A program made the translations under genes and the position numbers. Of a DNA stretch of 60,455 bases, positions 7,830 through 16,405 are shown piece after piece (within the stretch, counting starts at the first letter, position 1; each line of letters starts with the position of its first letter). This DNA is from Sphingomonas sp. (GTDB lineage: Bacteria > Pseudomonadota > Alphaproteobacteria > Sphingomonadales > Sphingomonadaceae). The DNA lies in assembly GCF_019746665.1 (NCBI RefSeq), contig NZ_JAIERS010000021.1, positions 1-60,455 of the forward strand, in the 5' to 3' direction. Below the pieces are notes generated by a model. The model made no database searches and was not told the DNA's origin. It saw nothing but the letters and a program-made list of their open reading frames with translations.

Positions 7830-9164
7830 ATGATTACCCGCATCGAGATAGATGGCTTTAAGAGTTTTCAAGACTTTGGAGTCAATTTACAGCCATTTAC
7901 AGCTCTTGTCGGGCCTAACGCAAGCGGCAAATCAAACTTGTTTGATGCGCTACGATTTCTATCTCTCTTAGCTAAGCACGACATTCGACATGCTATGCAA
8001 GGTCTTCGCGGGGAGCCCGAAGAGCTATTTCGGCGGACCGCCCAAGAGACCTCCACGAAAATGAGCTTTGCCGTTGAAGCGCTACTCCCAAAGCATGGTA
8101 CAGATGCATTCGGCGCGAGTTACGACGTCCCCGCTCAGCGCCTACGCTATGAGCTGGAGCTAGGACTTCAAAACGGTCGTGACGGCTCACCTCGAAGAGT
8201 TCAGGTGATAAAGGAATTTTGTCGCCCTCTGTCGAAGGCCGAGGACCGGGCCAGAGCAATTCTTAAGAACATATCGGTAAATTACACAAAAGTTAGTCCG
8301 TTTATTAGACTCAGCGAGTCCGGCGAGGCTATTGAAGTTAGACAAGACGGCCGGCAAAAGAGAGGTCGGCCTGTAACTTTATCGCTAAAAGAAGCATCAA
8401 GGACTGCCTTATCAACGATTACGACCGCTGAATTTCCTCATCTTTATGCTCTACGCGACGCTATATATAATATAAGTTTCTTGGAAATAAACCCTCATGC
8501 TGCGCGTATGACAAATGACCGCTTTGAGGAACCATTGCTGAAGTCTGACGCATCAAATCTGGCTGCCGTGCTAGCCCGTTTGAAAGACGAAACCGCTTCC
8601 CACCAAAGACCTGAGGGAATTTTGGCTGACATTGCCGCTGATCTCTCATCTTTGATTCCCTCTGTCAAAAGACTTGAAAGCTCGAGCGACAATTTACAAA
8701 GGCAATATGCCTTTTCTTTGCGGTTTGCAGATGACATGTCGTTCAGCTCTCGAGTAATTTCTGATGGAACTTTACGACTGCTAGCACTGCTGACAATTCT
8801 AAATGACCCAGACCGGAAGGGAACACTTTGTTTTGAAGAGCCTGAAAACGGCGTTCATGAAGGCCGGATATCTGCATTGATTAAGTTTCTTAGAGATGCA
8901 GCGGTAGTTTCGACGGACCCAAAATACCCTGCCTTTCAGATTCTCATCGCGACTCACTCACCGAAAGTGATGGAGTGCCTTAGAGATGAGGAAATAGTTG
9001 CTGCCGATACAGTTGTAGTCATCGGTCGAAATCCTCCCGGTAGAACGATAAGGACTCGGATGCGCACAGGCGTTCAGCCTGTTGGCGATATGTTTAACCC
9101 GGAAAATCACCTTGTACGTTCTGAAATCGAAGCTCTGTTACAACGGTCTGTCGACGCCGCATGA
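7830..9164 (+). CDS. AAA_21-type (SMC/OLD-like) ATPase of a putative two-gene defence module
   Basis: A protein of about 444 residues with all parts of an ABC/SMC-type ATP site: the opening ITRIEIDGFKSF, Walker A GPNASGKSN (about 28-36), an ABC-like signature SDGTLRLLALL (about 310-320), Walker B TLCFEEPENGVHE (about 331-343) and the switch histidine in IATHSPKVME (about 372-381). Residues in between form the usual insert of OLD/RecF-like ATPases. The true start is the ATG at 7830; the frame remains open far upstream only because of G+C-rich composition. The stop overlaps the next gene in an ATGA junction. Codon and base use differ sharply from neighbours (sample line at 8401 is 29/60 G+C; line at 4441 is 47/60), indicating recent transfer. 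Paired with a TOPRIM/DUF4276-like protein, the layout matches anti-phage modules such as AbiL and PARIS types in plan, though the exact family was not established. Confidence 0.85.
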   Translation: MITRIEIDGFKSFQDFGVNLQPFTALVGPNASGKSNLFDALRFLSLLAKHDIRHAMQGLRGEPEELFRRTAQETSTKMSFAVEALLPKHGTDAFGASYDVPAQRLRYELELGLQNGRDGSPRRVQVIKEFCRPLSKAEDRARAILKNISVNYTKVSPFIRLSESGEAIEVRQDGRQKRGRPVTLSLKEASRTALSTITTAEFPHLYALRDAIYNISFLEINPHAARMTNDRFEEPLLKSDASNLAAVLARLKDETASHQRPEGILADIAADLSSLIPSVKRLESSSDNLQRQYAFSLRFADDMSFSSRVISDGTLRLLALLTILNDPDRKGTLCFEEPENGVHEGRISALIKFLRDAAVVSTDPKYPAFQILIATHSPKVMECLRDEEIVAADTVVVIGRNPPGRTIRTRMRTGVQPVGDMFNPENHLVRSEIEALLQRSVDAA

Positions 9165-9817
9165 TATATTTGAGCTGGGCAGCCTTGCATGAAGGGTCGA
9201 CGGATCGCGCTTACTTCGACGTTCTTATTCCACGAGTCATGGAAGATTTCGTTCTGCGCCGTGGTATTCAAGACGCCACGGTCCCCCAAACAGCTGCCGT
9301 GCGTTTTACAAGGTCAGGCCGGCGGGCAGAGGAGGTTGCTGCTGACATATGCCGGGATCGAGACGCGTTTCACATCGTCTACATCCACGCCGATACCGGC
9401 GGGAGGGCTTTGGAAGCGGCAATGCCCAGGCGATCGGATGATTACCGGACCGCTGCACAGCAGCTTTGCGGTTTTATCCCGGAACGCTGCGTCATAATGG
9501 CGCCGCGACATGAGACAGAAGCGTGGATACTAGCTGATCTACGGGCCGTTTGCGATGCCTTGGGTTATCGCGGTGATCTCGCTGGCCTAGGGCTTCCTAG
9601 AAATGCTCGGGAAGCCGAAAAGCTTGTCGATCCAAAGTCCTCCTTAAGACAAATTATTTCGCAAGTTCGAGGGCGTCGGGGGCCTGCAGATATCCCGCAA
9701 CTAGCGTCAGCCGTAGCCCAACGACAAGATCTAAGTTCACTGAGCCAATCAATTTCCTATCAAAAGTTCGAGTCAGAGGTCGAGCGAGCCCTTGTTAGCT
9801 TAGGCTGCATAGTCTGA
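9161..9817 (+). CDS. TOPRIM/DUF4276-like protein, partner of the upstream ATPase
   Basis: A 218-residue protein whose ATG overlaps the ATPase stop by 4 bases, so the two are translated together. The order of motifs is that of RloB/DUF4276/OLD-type TOPRIM proteins: a strand and loop with an acidic residue near the N-terminus (WAALHEGSTDRAYF, Glu11), a second acidic strand-loop (HIVYIHADTGG, Asp78), and a third conserved patch (IMAPRHETEAWILAD, Glu118/Glu120). TOPRIM proteins of this sort act as nucleases or as toxic effectors released by the partner ATPase. The first strand lacks the usual I-x-x-E-G form and the DxD is only HAD, so assignment is tentative. Same A+T-rich composition as the ATPase gene. 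No signal peptide or membrane segment. Confidence 0.7.
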   Translation: MIYLSWAALHEGSTDRAYFDVLIPRVMEDFVLRRGIQDATVPQTAAVRFTRSGRRAEEVAADICRDRDAFHIVYIHADTGGRALEAAMPRRSDDYRTAAQQLCGFIPERCVIMAPRHETEAWILADLRAVCDALGYRGDLAGLGLPRNAREAEKLVDPKSSLRQIISQVRGRRGPADIPQLASAVAQRQDLSSLSQSISYQKFESEVERALVSLGCIV

Positions 9818-9867
9818 ACCCAACTTACTGAGATCGCCAAAATCGTTATAACGCTAACTTTATTCCC

Positions 9868-11688
9868 TCAAGCCGCCTCAGCCCCCCGCTTCGCCTTCTT
9901 CCGCTCATGCGGGTCAAGAAACTTCTTGCGCAGCCGGATCGACTTCGGCGTCACCTCGACCATCTCGTCGTCGTCGATATAGGCGATCGCCTGCTCCAAC
10001 GTCAGCTTCCTTGGCGGGGTCAGGCGGATCGCGTCGTCCTTGCCGCCGCTCGCGCGGAAGTTGGTCAGCTGCTTCGCCTTCATCGGGTTGACTTCAAGGT
10101 CGTCGGGCTTGGCGTTCTCGCCGATGATCATGCCTTCGTACAACGGCTCGCCGGGGCCGACCATCAGGATGCCGCGCTCCTCCAGCGAGTTGAGCGCATA
10201 GGCATTGGCCTCGCCCGAACCGTTGGAGATCAGCACGCCGTTCTTCCGCCCCTCGATCAGGCCCTTATACGGGCCATAGCGTTCGAAGATGCGGTTCATG
10301 ATGCCGGTGCCGCGCGTGTCCGACAGGAACTCGCCGTGATAGCCGATCAGCCCGCGCGAGGGGGCGGAGAAGGTGATGCGCGTCTTGCCACCGCCCGAGG
10401 GGCGCATGTCGGTCAGCTCGGCCTTGCGCTGGTTCATCTTGTCGACGACGGTGCCGGAAAATTCCTCGTCCACGTCGATCACGACGGTTTCATAGGGCTC
10501 CTCGCGGCCCTGCTCGCCGTCGCGGAACAGCACGCGCGGGCGGCTGATGCCCAGCTCGAACCCCTCGCGGCGCATCGTCTCGATCAGCACGCCGAGCTGG
10601 AGTTCGCCGCGCCCGGCCACCTCGAACGAATCCTTGTCCTCGCTTTCGGTGACGCGGATGGCGACGTTCGATTCGGCCTCGCGGAACAGGCGGTCGCGGA
10701 TCAGGCGGCTCGTCACCTTGCTGCCCTCGCGCCCGGCCATCGGGCTGTCGTTGACGGCGAAGCGCATCGAGAGCGTCGGCGGGTCGATCGGCTGCGCCTT
10801 GATCGGGGTCGAGACGCTGGTGTCGGCGATGGTGTTGGCGACGGTCGCGACGGTCAAGCCGGCGAGGCTGATGATGTCGCCCGCCTCGGCTTCTTCCACC
10901 GGCACCCGCTCAAGCCCGCGGAAGGCGAGGAGCTTGGAGGCGCGGCCGGTCTCGAGCACGCGGCCGTCGCGATCGAGCGCGTGGATCGCCTGGTTGAGCT
11001 TCACCACGCCCGAGGCGACGCGGCCGGTGAGGATGCGCCCCAGGAAATTGTCGCGATCGAGCAGCGTCACCAGGAAAGTGAACGGCGCGTCGCGATCGAC
11101 TTGCGGCGCCGGCACATGCGCGACGATGCGGTTGAACAACGGCGCGAGCGTACCCTCGCGCGCCTCGGCGTCCTCGCTCGCATAGCCGTTGCGGCCCGAG
11201 GCGTAGAGCACGGGGAAATCGAGCTGATCGTCATTGGCCTCGAGCGTCACGAACAGGTCGAACACCTCGTTCAGCACTTCCTGCACGCGCGCGTCGCTGC
11301 GGTCGATCTTGTTGACGACGACGATCGGGCGCAGGCCCAAAGCGAGCGCCTTGCCGGTGACGAACTTGGTCTGCGGCATCGGCCCTTCGGCGGCGTCGAC
11401 CAGCAGGATCACGCCATCGACCATGCTCAGGATGCGCTCCACCTCGCCGCCGAAATCGGCGTGGCCGGGCGTGTCGACGATGTTGATCCGCGTGCCTTCC
11501 CATTCGACGCTGGTGCATTTGGCGAGAATGGTGATCCCGCGCTCCTTCTCCAGATCGTTGGAATCCATCGCGCGTTCTTCGACCCGCTGATTGTCGCGGA
11601 AGGTGCCCGATTGGCGGAACAGCTGGTCAACAAGCGTGGTCTTGCCATGATCGACGTGCGCGATGATGGCGATATTGCGCAGATTCAT
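9868..11688 (-). CDS. typA: Ribosome-associated GTPase TypA/BipA
   Basis: A 606-residue translational GTPase related to elongation factor G, involved in 50S subunit assembly and stress adaptation. G1 is AHVDHGKTT (10-18), the switch I region carries RGITI, G3 is [10 protein letters not shown]4 is NKIDR, followed by EF-G domain II, domain III and V equivalents and the BipA-specific C-terminal domain. The end [16 protein letters not shown] is typical. Length is normal. Separated by about 50 A+T-rich bases from the end of the inserted defence-like module, with which it converges. Confidence 0.97.
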   Translation of the reverse strand: MNLRNIAIIAHVDHGKTTLVDQLFRQSGTFRDNQRVEERAMDSNDLEKERGITILAKCTSVEWEGTRINIVDTPGHADFGGEVERILSMVDGVILLVDAAEGPMPQTKFVTGKALALGLRPIVVVNKIDRSDARVQEVLNEVFDLFVTLEANDDQLDFPVLYASGRNGYASEDAEAREGTLAPLFNRIVAHVPAPQVDRDAPFTFLVTLLDRDNFLGRILTGRVASGVVKLNQAIHALDRDGRVLETGRASKLLAFRGLERVPVEEAEAGDIISLAGLTVATVANTIADTSVSTPIKAQPIDPPTLSMRFAVNDSPMAGREGSKVTSRLIRDRLFREAESNVAIRVTESEDKDSFEVAGRGELQLGVLIETMRREGFELGISRPRVLFRDGEQGREEPYETVVIDVDEEFSGTVVDKMNQRKAELTDMRPSGGGKTRITFSAPSRGLIGYHGEFLSDTRGTGIMNRIFERYGPYKGLIEGRKNGVLISNGSGEANAYALNSLEERGILMVGPGEPLYEGMIIGENAKPDDLEVNPMKAKQLTNFRASGGKDDAIRLTPPRKLTLEQAIAYIDDDEMVEVTPKSIRLRKKFLDPHERKKAKRGAEAA

Positions 11689-11798
11689 GCGAAAATTTGT
11701 CCTGGGGAGAAGCGTTCGGGCGCGCCCTTAGCGCAATTGCCGCGCCGCGGAAAGGGCGGGTGCGTTTTGATGGCGACGCCGGCGCGTTCCCGGCCGGG

Positions 11799-13805
11799 CT
11801 AGCGGTGCCGGGCGATCAGCGCGCTCGCCGCTTCCGGGGTCAGCGGCTCGGCATAAAGGAACCCTTGCGCGAACTGGCAGCCCAGCTCGCGGAGCTGGCG
11901 GCGCTGGCAGCTCGTCTCGATCCCCTCGGCGACGACCGACAGCTTCATCGTCTGCGCGAGATCGAGCACCGCGCGGACGATTCCCGGCGAGGTGCGGTTG
12001 CGCGGGTCGCACAGGTCCTGAACGAAGCTGCGGTCGAGCTTCAGCGTCGAGAAGGGATAGCGGTGGAGGTGGCCGAGCGAGGAATAGCCGGTGCCGAAAT
12101 CGTCAAGCCCGATCTTCACCCCCAGCCCGCGCAGATCGCGCATGATCTCGATCGCGCGGTCGGGATTGGCGATCGCGATCGATTCGGTGATCTCCAGCGT
12201 GACGAGCGCGGGCGGCACCCCGGTTTCGCGCAGCGTCTGGTGGACGATCTCGGTAAAGCCCGGCAGCAGGAACTGGCGCGGCGAGACATTGATGCTCATC
12301 GACACCGGCGGCGCGGGATGGGTGCGGTTCCAGGTGGCGGCGGCGGCGCAGGCCTCGCGCAGTACCCAGTTGCCGATCGCGACGATCAGCCCGGTCTCCT
12401 CCGCCACGCCGATGAACTGCCCCGGCCCCACCACTTCGCCACCGCCGCGCCGCCAGCGCAGCAGCGCCTCGAAGCCCGAGACGCGGTTGCTCTTCATGTC
12501 AACGATCGGCTGGTAGAGCAGGCGGAACTCGTCGCGCGCGAGCGCGCAGCGCAGATCATTCTCGGTCTGCAGCCGCGCCATCGCCCGCTTGCGCAGCGCC
12601 TTGTCGAACAGCGCGACCTGGCCGCGCCCGCGCGCCTTGGCCTCGTAGAGCGCGGTATCGGCCTTGCGCAACAGGTCGGTCGCGGTCACCCCCTGGCTTT
12701 GGGCGAGCGCGACGCCGATGCTCGCCGTGGCGTGAACCTCGCCGCCCGCCACGCGGTAGGGACCGCCGAGCGCCGCGAGCAGCCGCTCGGCGACCGCGCT
12801 CGCCCGCCCCGGCTGGTCGAACTCGTCGAGCACGATTGTGAACTCGTCGCCACCCAGCCGGGCGAGCGTCCAGGCGGGCCAGCCCTCGGCCTGCGGCAGC
12901 GCGTCGAGCACGCTGCGCAACCGCGCGGCGATCGCCTGCAGCAGGCTGTCGCCGGCATGGTGGCCGAAACTGTCGTTGACGAGCTTGAACCCGTCGAGAT
13001 CGAGGAACAGCACCGCCACCTCGCCGCCGCCCCGCCGCGCGCGCCGGTCGAGCGCCTGGCTCACGCGGTCTTGGAACAACGCCCGGTTGGGCAGCGCGGT
13101 CAGCGGATCGTGGAGCGCGTCGTGCAGCAGCTGCGCGGCGAAGCGCTCGCGTTCGATCACCCGGCCGAGTTGCGTGCCGATCTGGCCCATCGCCGCCAGC
13201 ATGTCCGCGTCCTCGGCCAGTTGCGACCGGGCGAAGAATTCGATCACCCCGGTCACGTCGCGCTGGACCTGGATCGGGAACGCGAAGGCCGAGGCGAGCC
13301 CGACCGCCGTCGCCACCGGGCGACGCGGGAAATTGCCGTCGGCCTGCAGATCCGCGAGCCATAGCGGCGCCCCACTTGCCAGCACCCGCCCCGGCAGGCC
13401 CTCGCCGCGCGCGAAACCCCGCGCCAGCGACGCCTCGATGAACGGGGCGAGCGCGTCGGGATCGTCGGCGTGCCAGGCATCGGCGGGTATCAGCCGGTGC
13501 GGCGCCTGCGGATCGACCAGATAGACATTGCCGAACACCCAGCCGGTCGCGTCGCAAATCTCGCGCACGGCGAAGCGCAGCGCCTCGCCGGTGTCGGCGG
13601 CTTCATTGGCCTTGGCGGCGACGCGCTGAAGCAGTTCGATCCGCTGCTGCGCCAGATAGGCGCGGCGCAGCCCGGCTTCGGCGATCGCCTCCGCTTCCAG
13701 CCGCGCGGCACGCTCGCGCGCCAGCCGCCGTTCGAGCCGGTCCAGCCGCCGCTGCGGGGTATCGCCGAGCGCGTGCTCGAAGGCGTCAGGCGTCAGGACA
13801 CCCAT
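11799..13805 (-). CDS. GAF-GGDEF-EAL cyclic di-GMP enzyme coupled to H-NOX
   Basis: A 668-residue cytoplasmic protein with four parts: a short helical N-terminus (about 10-75, DRLERRLARERAARLEAEA), a GAF domain (about 80-235), a GGDEF diguanylate-cyclase domain with intact GGDEF in LARLGGDEF, and an EAL phosphodiesterase domain with EALLRW, LEITES and GLDDFGTGYSSL. Both catalytic signatures look complete, so either activity or both may operate. The start at 13805 (MGVLTPDAF) lies 13 bases inside the upstream H-NOX gene, so the two are coupled. By analogy with known pairs, heme-bound NO or oxygen on the H-NOX protein is expected to tune the activity here. A longer open frame upstream is only the H-NOX gene read out of frame. 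Confidence 0.93.
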   Translation of the reverse strand: MGVLTPDAFEHALGDTPQRRLDRLERRLARERAARLEAEAIAEAGLRRAYLAQQRIELLQRVAAKANEAADTGEALRFAVREICDATGWVFGNVYLVDPQAPHRLIPADAWHADDPDALAPFIEASLARGFARGEGLPGRVLASGAPLWLADLQADGNFPRRPVATAVGLASAFAFPIQVQRDVTGVIEFFARSQLAEDADMLAAMGQIGTQLGRVIERERFAAQLLHDALHDPLTALPNRALFQDRVSQALDRRARRGGGEVAVLFLDLDGFKLVNDSFGHHAGDSLLQAIAARLRSVLDALPQAEGWPAWTLARLGGDEFTIVLDEFDQPGRASAVAERLLAALGGPYRVAGGEVHATASIGVALAQSQGVTATDLLRKADTALYEAKARGRGQVALFDKALRKRAMARLQTENDLRCALARDEFRLLYQPIVDMKSNRVSGFEALLRWRRGGGEVVGPGQFIGVAEETGLIVAIGNWVLREACAAAATWNRTHPAPPVSMSINVSPRQFLLPGFTEIVHQTLRETGVPPALVTLEITESIAIANPDRAIEIMRDLRGLGVKIGLDDFGTGYSSLGHLHRYPFSTLKLDRSFVQDLCDPRNRTSPGIVRAVLDLAQTMKLSVVAEGIETSCQRRQLRELGCQFAQGFLYAEPLTPEAASALIARHR

Positions 13806-14332
13806 CGCACCTCCAGCGCACAGGCGCGCGCGCCCTCGTGCATACAGGCGCTCTGGCTGACCGAGACCGTCTCGCCATAATGCGCGGCGGCGCCCAGGAT
13901 CAGCCCTTCGGCGAGCGCGCACAGCCGGCGCGGGCTGGTATAGCCCAGCTGCAGCCGGTCGGGCTCCGCCGATTGATAGCGGAAATGCGGGCACACCGCG
14001 CCGGGATAGAGCTTGTGCACTTCCGGGTGGATGATGGTGTTCAGCGCCAGCAGGAAATCGCGCGCATTCTGGTGCGGCGTGAACAGCGCAGGGTAACGAT
14101 CGACGAAGCGCGGCATCGCTGTCTGGCCGAACCAGCGCAGAATGTCCGCCGCCGGCTTGTCGAGCGCGGTCGCGGCGGCGCCGACCAGCGCGACCGCCTC
14201 GGCATCGGGATAGGAGCCGAGCGAGGTATAGGCCCCGCGCGCGCCAGAGGCTTCGATCAGATCGTCCCACACCCCGTCGCCGAACTGATCGATCACCGCT
14301 TCTTCAAGCAAGTTGAAGATAATGCCTTTCAT
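13793..14332 (-). CDS. Heme NO/oxygen-binding (H-NOX) sensor protein
   Basis: A 179-residue stand-alone heme sensor. It begins MKGIIFNLLEEAVIDQFG, the classic H-NOX start. The proximal heme ligand is His102 in IHPEVHKLYPGA and the heme-propionate motif Y-x-S-x-R is present as Y131-T-S133-P-R135. Its distal pocket, which decides between NO and oxygen, cannot be judged by eye. Several cysteines (in GAVCPHF, RRLCAL, SACMHE, RACALE) could support redox or zinc sensing. The gene is first in a two-gene unit with the overlapping GGDEF-EAL gene, the standard bacterial arrangement for NO control of cyclic di-GMP. Confidence 0.93.
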   Translation of the reverse strand: MKGIIFNLLEEAVIDQFGDGVWDDLIEASGARGAYTSLGSYPDAEAVALVGAAATALDKPAADILRWFGQTAMPRFVDRYPALFTPHQNARDFLLALNTIIHPEVHKLYPGAVCPHFRYQSAEPDRLQLGYTSPRRLCALAEGLILGAAAHYGETVSVSQSACMHEGARACALEVRWVS

Positions 14333-14531
14333 CGTCCCCGCCGCTCGACTTGACCATTTTTACATCGCGCGACCCGCTTTTGCCGCAGGTTCGATTAATG
14401 AATTGCAATCGTCGGGCGCTTTCGGCCCGGATCGGGTAAGCCGTTGGCCCCGGGCGCGAAGCGTCTTATATGAGCAAGACGGTTGATCCGTTGCCGGCGG
14501 CACGGCATGAGTCAATCCGGGAGGAACAAGC
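14333..14531. other. Divergent promoter region between H-NOX and TelA-like operons
   Basis: Just under 200 bases with locally A+T-rich stretches (about 14350-14410). It should hold the promoters of both operons. A GGAGG ribosome-binding site lies at about 14519-14524 before the TelA-like ATG at 14532. No further gene was seen. Confidence 0.5.
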
Positions 14532-15716
14532 ATGGCGACCGAGGTTCAATCCGCGCAACTGGTGCTCACCCCGCCCGATCCGGTGCCCGCCGTGGCGCCC
14601 GAAAAGGCCGCCGGGCTGGTACCGGTCGACACCGCCACCCGCACCAAGCTGGAGGAGCGGGTCGACGCGTTCATCGCCGATCTGGTGGCGCAGGACGTGA
14701 ATTCGCCCGAATTCGGCAAGCGCGTCGATTCGATCAGCGCGATGGGTCAGAAGGAAATCCGCGACGCGGCGAGCCAATCGAACCGCTTCCTCGATCGCCC
14801 GGTGCGCGCGATGGACCAGGAATCGGGCGTCGGCGCCGATCTCGCGCAATTGCGCCGCACGATCGAGGATCTCGATCCCGGCAAGAAGATGATGGCGCCG
14901 AAGAAGATCTTCGGCCTGATTCCCTTCGGCAATTCGATGCGCAATTATTTCGACAGCTATAAGTCGTCGCAGCAGCACATCGCCGCGATCCTGAAGTCGC
15001 TGCAAAGCGGCAAGGACGAGCTGTTGATGGACAATGCCGCGATCGACACCGAACGCGCCAATCTGTGGACGGCGATGGGCCGGCTCGAACAGATGATCGT
15101 GATGGCCAAGACGATGGACGCGCGGCTGGAGGACAAGGCGAACGAGCTCGACGCGACCGACCCGGCCAAGGCCAAGGCGATCCGCGAATCGGCGCTGTTC
15201 TACGTCCGCCAGCGCGTGCAGGACTTGCTCACCCAAATGGCGGTGACGGTGCAAGGCTATCTCGCGCTCGATCTGGTCAAGAAGAACAATGTCGAGCTGG
15301 TGAAGGGCGTCGATCGCGCCTCCACCACCACCGTCTCGGCGCTGCGCACGGCGGTGACGGTCGCGCAGGCGCTCACCAACCAGAAGCTGGTGCTGGAGCA
15401 GATCACCCAGCTCAACACCACCACCGCCAACATCATCGATTCGACCGGGCAGCTGCTCAAATCGCAGACCGCGACGATCCACGAACAGGCGGCGAGCGCG
15501 ACCATCCCGGTCGAAACGCTGCAACGCGCCTTCCAGAACATCTATGACACGATGGACGCGATCGACAGCTTCAAGCTGAAGGCGCTCGACAGCATGAAGA
15601 CCACGGTCAACACGCTGTCGAACGAGGTCGAGAAATCGAAGGGCTATATCGCCCGCGCCGAGGGCGCCGCGCAGAATGCGGGTGCCGACGCGATCAAGCT
15701 CGAGGCGCTGAATTGA
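14532..15716 (+). CDS. TelA-family (toxic anion resistance) protein
   Basis: A 394-residue soluble, largely helical protein of the TelA/KlaA family. Family marks include PEFGKRVDSISAMGQKEI near residue 60, the KIFGLIPFGNSMRNYFDSY region (about 120-140), and the long helical core ending with TVNTLSNEVEKSKGYI. Family members were named for tellurite resistance and bacteriocin or phage effects, but the biochemical role is poorly known; many are tied to membrane stress. It heads a tightly coupled plus-strand operon: its TGA overlaps the next gene's TTG start. GGAGG precedes the ATG. Confidence 0.9.
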   Translation: MATEVQSAQLVLTPPDPVPAVAPEKAAGLVPVDTATRTKLEERVDAFIADLVAQDVNSPEFGKRVDSISAMGQKEIRDAASQSNRFLDRPVRAMDQESGVGADLAQLRRTIEDLDPGKKMMAPKKIFGLIPFGNSMRNYFDSYKSSQQHIAAILKSLQSGKDELLMDNAAIDTERANLWTAMGRLEQMIVMAKTMDARLEDKANELDATDPAKAKAIRESALFYVRQRVQDLLTQMAVTVQGYLALDLVKKNNVELVKGVDRASTTTVSALRTAVTVAQALTNQKLVLEQITQLNTTTANIIDSTGQLLKSQTATIHEQAASATIPVETLQRAFQNIYDTMDAIDSFKLKALDSMKTTVNTLSNEVEKSKGYIARAEGAAQNAGADAIKLEALN

Positions 15717-16405
15717 GCGAAACCGATCGCCAGATCGAACGCGCGCGCGACCTGCTCGAACGTACCGGCCGCGCGCGCCAGGGCGCGCAACTGCGCGAGC
15801 GCCAGCGCGAGACCGGGCGGCGGCTGCAGCGCGCGCTCGTCGCCGACGCGCTGATCCTGGCGGCGGCGATCGGGGCGAGCCTGTTCGGGCTGCTCGGCCC
15901 GCTCGGCTGGGTGGCGGCGGTGATGCTGATGCTGGTCGTCAGCTTCGTGCTGATGGCGACGCCCACCCAGGCGCCGCCCACCCCTGAAAAGCTCGCCGCG
16001 GTGCCGCTGAAGGCGCTGCCCGCGCAGACCGACCGCTGGCTCGCGACCCAGCGCCCCGCGCTCCCCGCGCCGGCGGTATCGCTGCTCGACGGGATTTCCT
16101 TGAAGCTCGACACGCTCGCCAGCCAGCTCGAACGCCTGCCCGAGGAGGCGCCGGCGGCCGCCGAGGTGCGCAAGCTGGTGGGCGAGCAGCTGCCCGAGTT
16201 CGTGAAAGGCTATCAGGCGGTGCCCAAGGAGCTGCGCCGGGTCGAGCGCAACGGCAAGACGCCCGACGCGCAGTTGGTCGAAGGGCTGAAGCTGATCGAG
16301 GACGAGATCGGCGCGATGACCGAGGAACTGGCGCAGGGCGATCTCGACGCGCTGGCGACGCGCGGGCGGTTCCTGGAAATCAAGTATCGCGGCGACGAGG
16401 CATGA
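15713..16405 (+). CDS. Two-TM helical protein paired with TelA (XpaC-like position)
   Basis: A 230-residue protein starting with TTG at 15713 within the TelA stop codon (TTGA overlap), the only start that fits the coupling. Residues about 1-42 are charged and helical, two hydrophobic segments follow (about 43-62 and 64-82), and the rest is a cytoplasmic helical domain (LDTLASQLERLPEEAPAAAEVRKLV). TelA genes are often next to an XpaC-type membrane protein, and this gene holds that place, but I cannot confirm homology. It ends in an ATGA overlap with the DsbA-like gene. Confidence 0.8.
   Translation: MSETDRQIERARDLLERTGRARQGAQLRERQRETGRRLQRALVADALILAAAIGASLFGLLGPLGWVAAVMLMLVVSFVLMATPTQAPPTPEKLAAVPLKALPAQTDRWLATQRPALPAPAVSLLDGISLKLDTLASQLERLPEEAPAAAEVRKLVGEQLPEFVKGYQAVPKELRRVERNGKTPDAQLVEGLKLIEDEIGAMTEELAQGDLDALATRGRFLEIKYRGDEA

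Noticed and set aside
7814..9808. CTTAGGCT repeated near both ends of the A+T-rich insert, as a possible attachment duplication
   Set aside because: Only 8 bases, and the right copy lies inside the second gene, not at its edge; likely chance.
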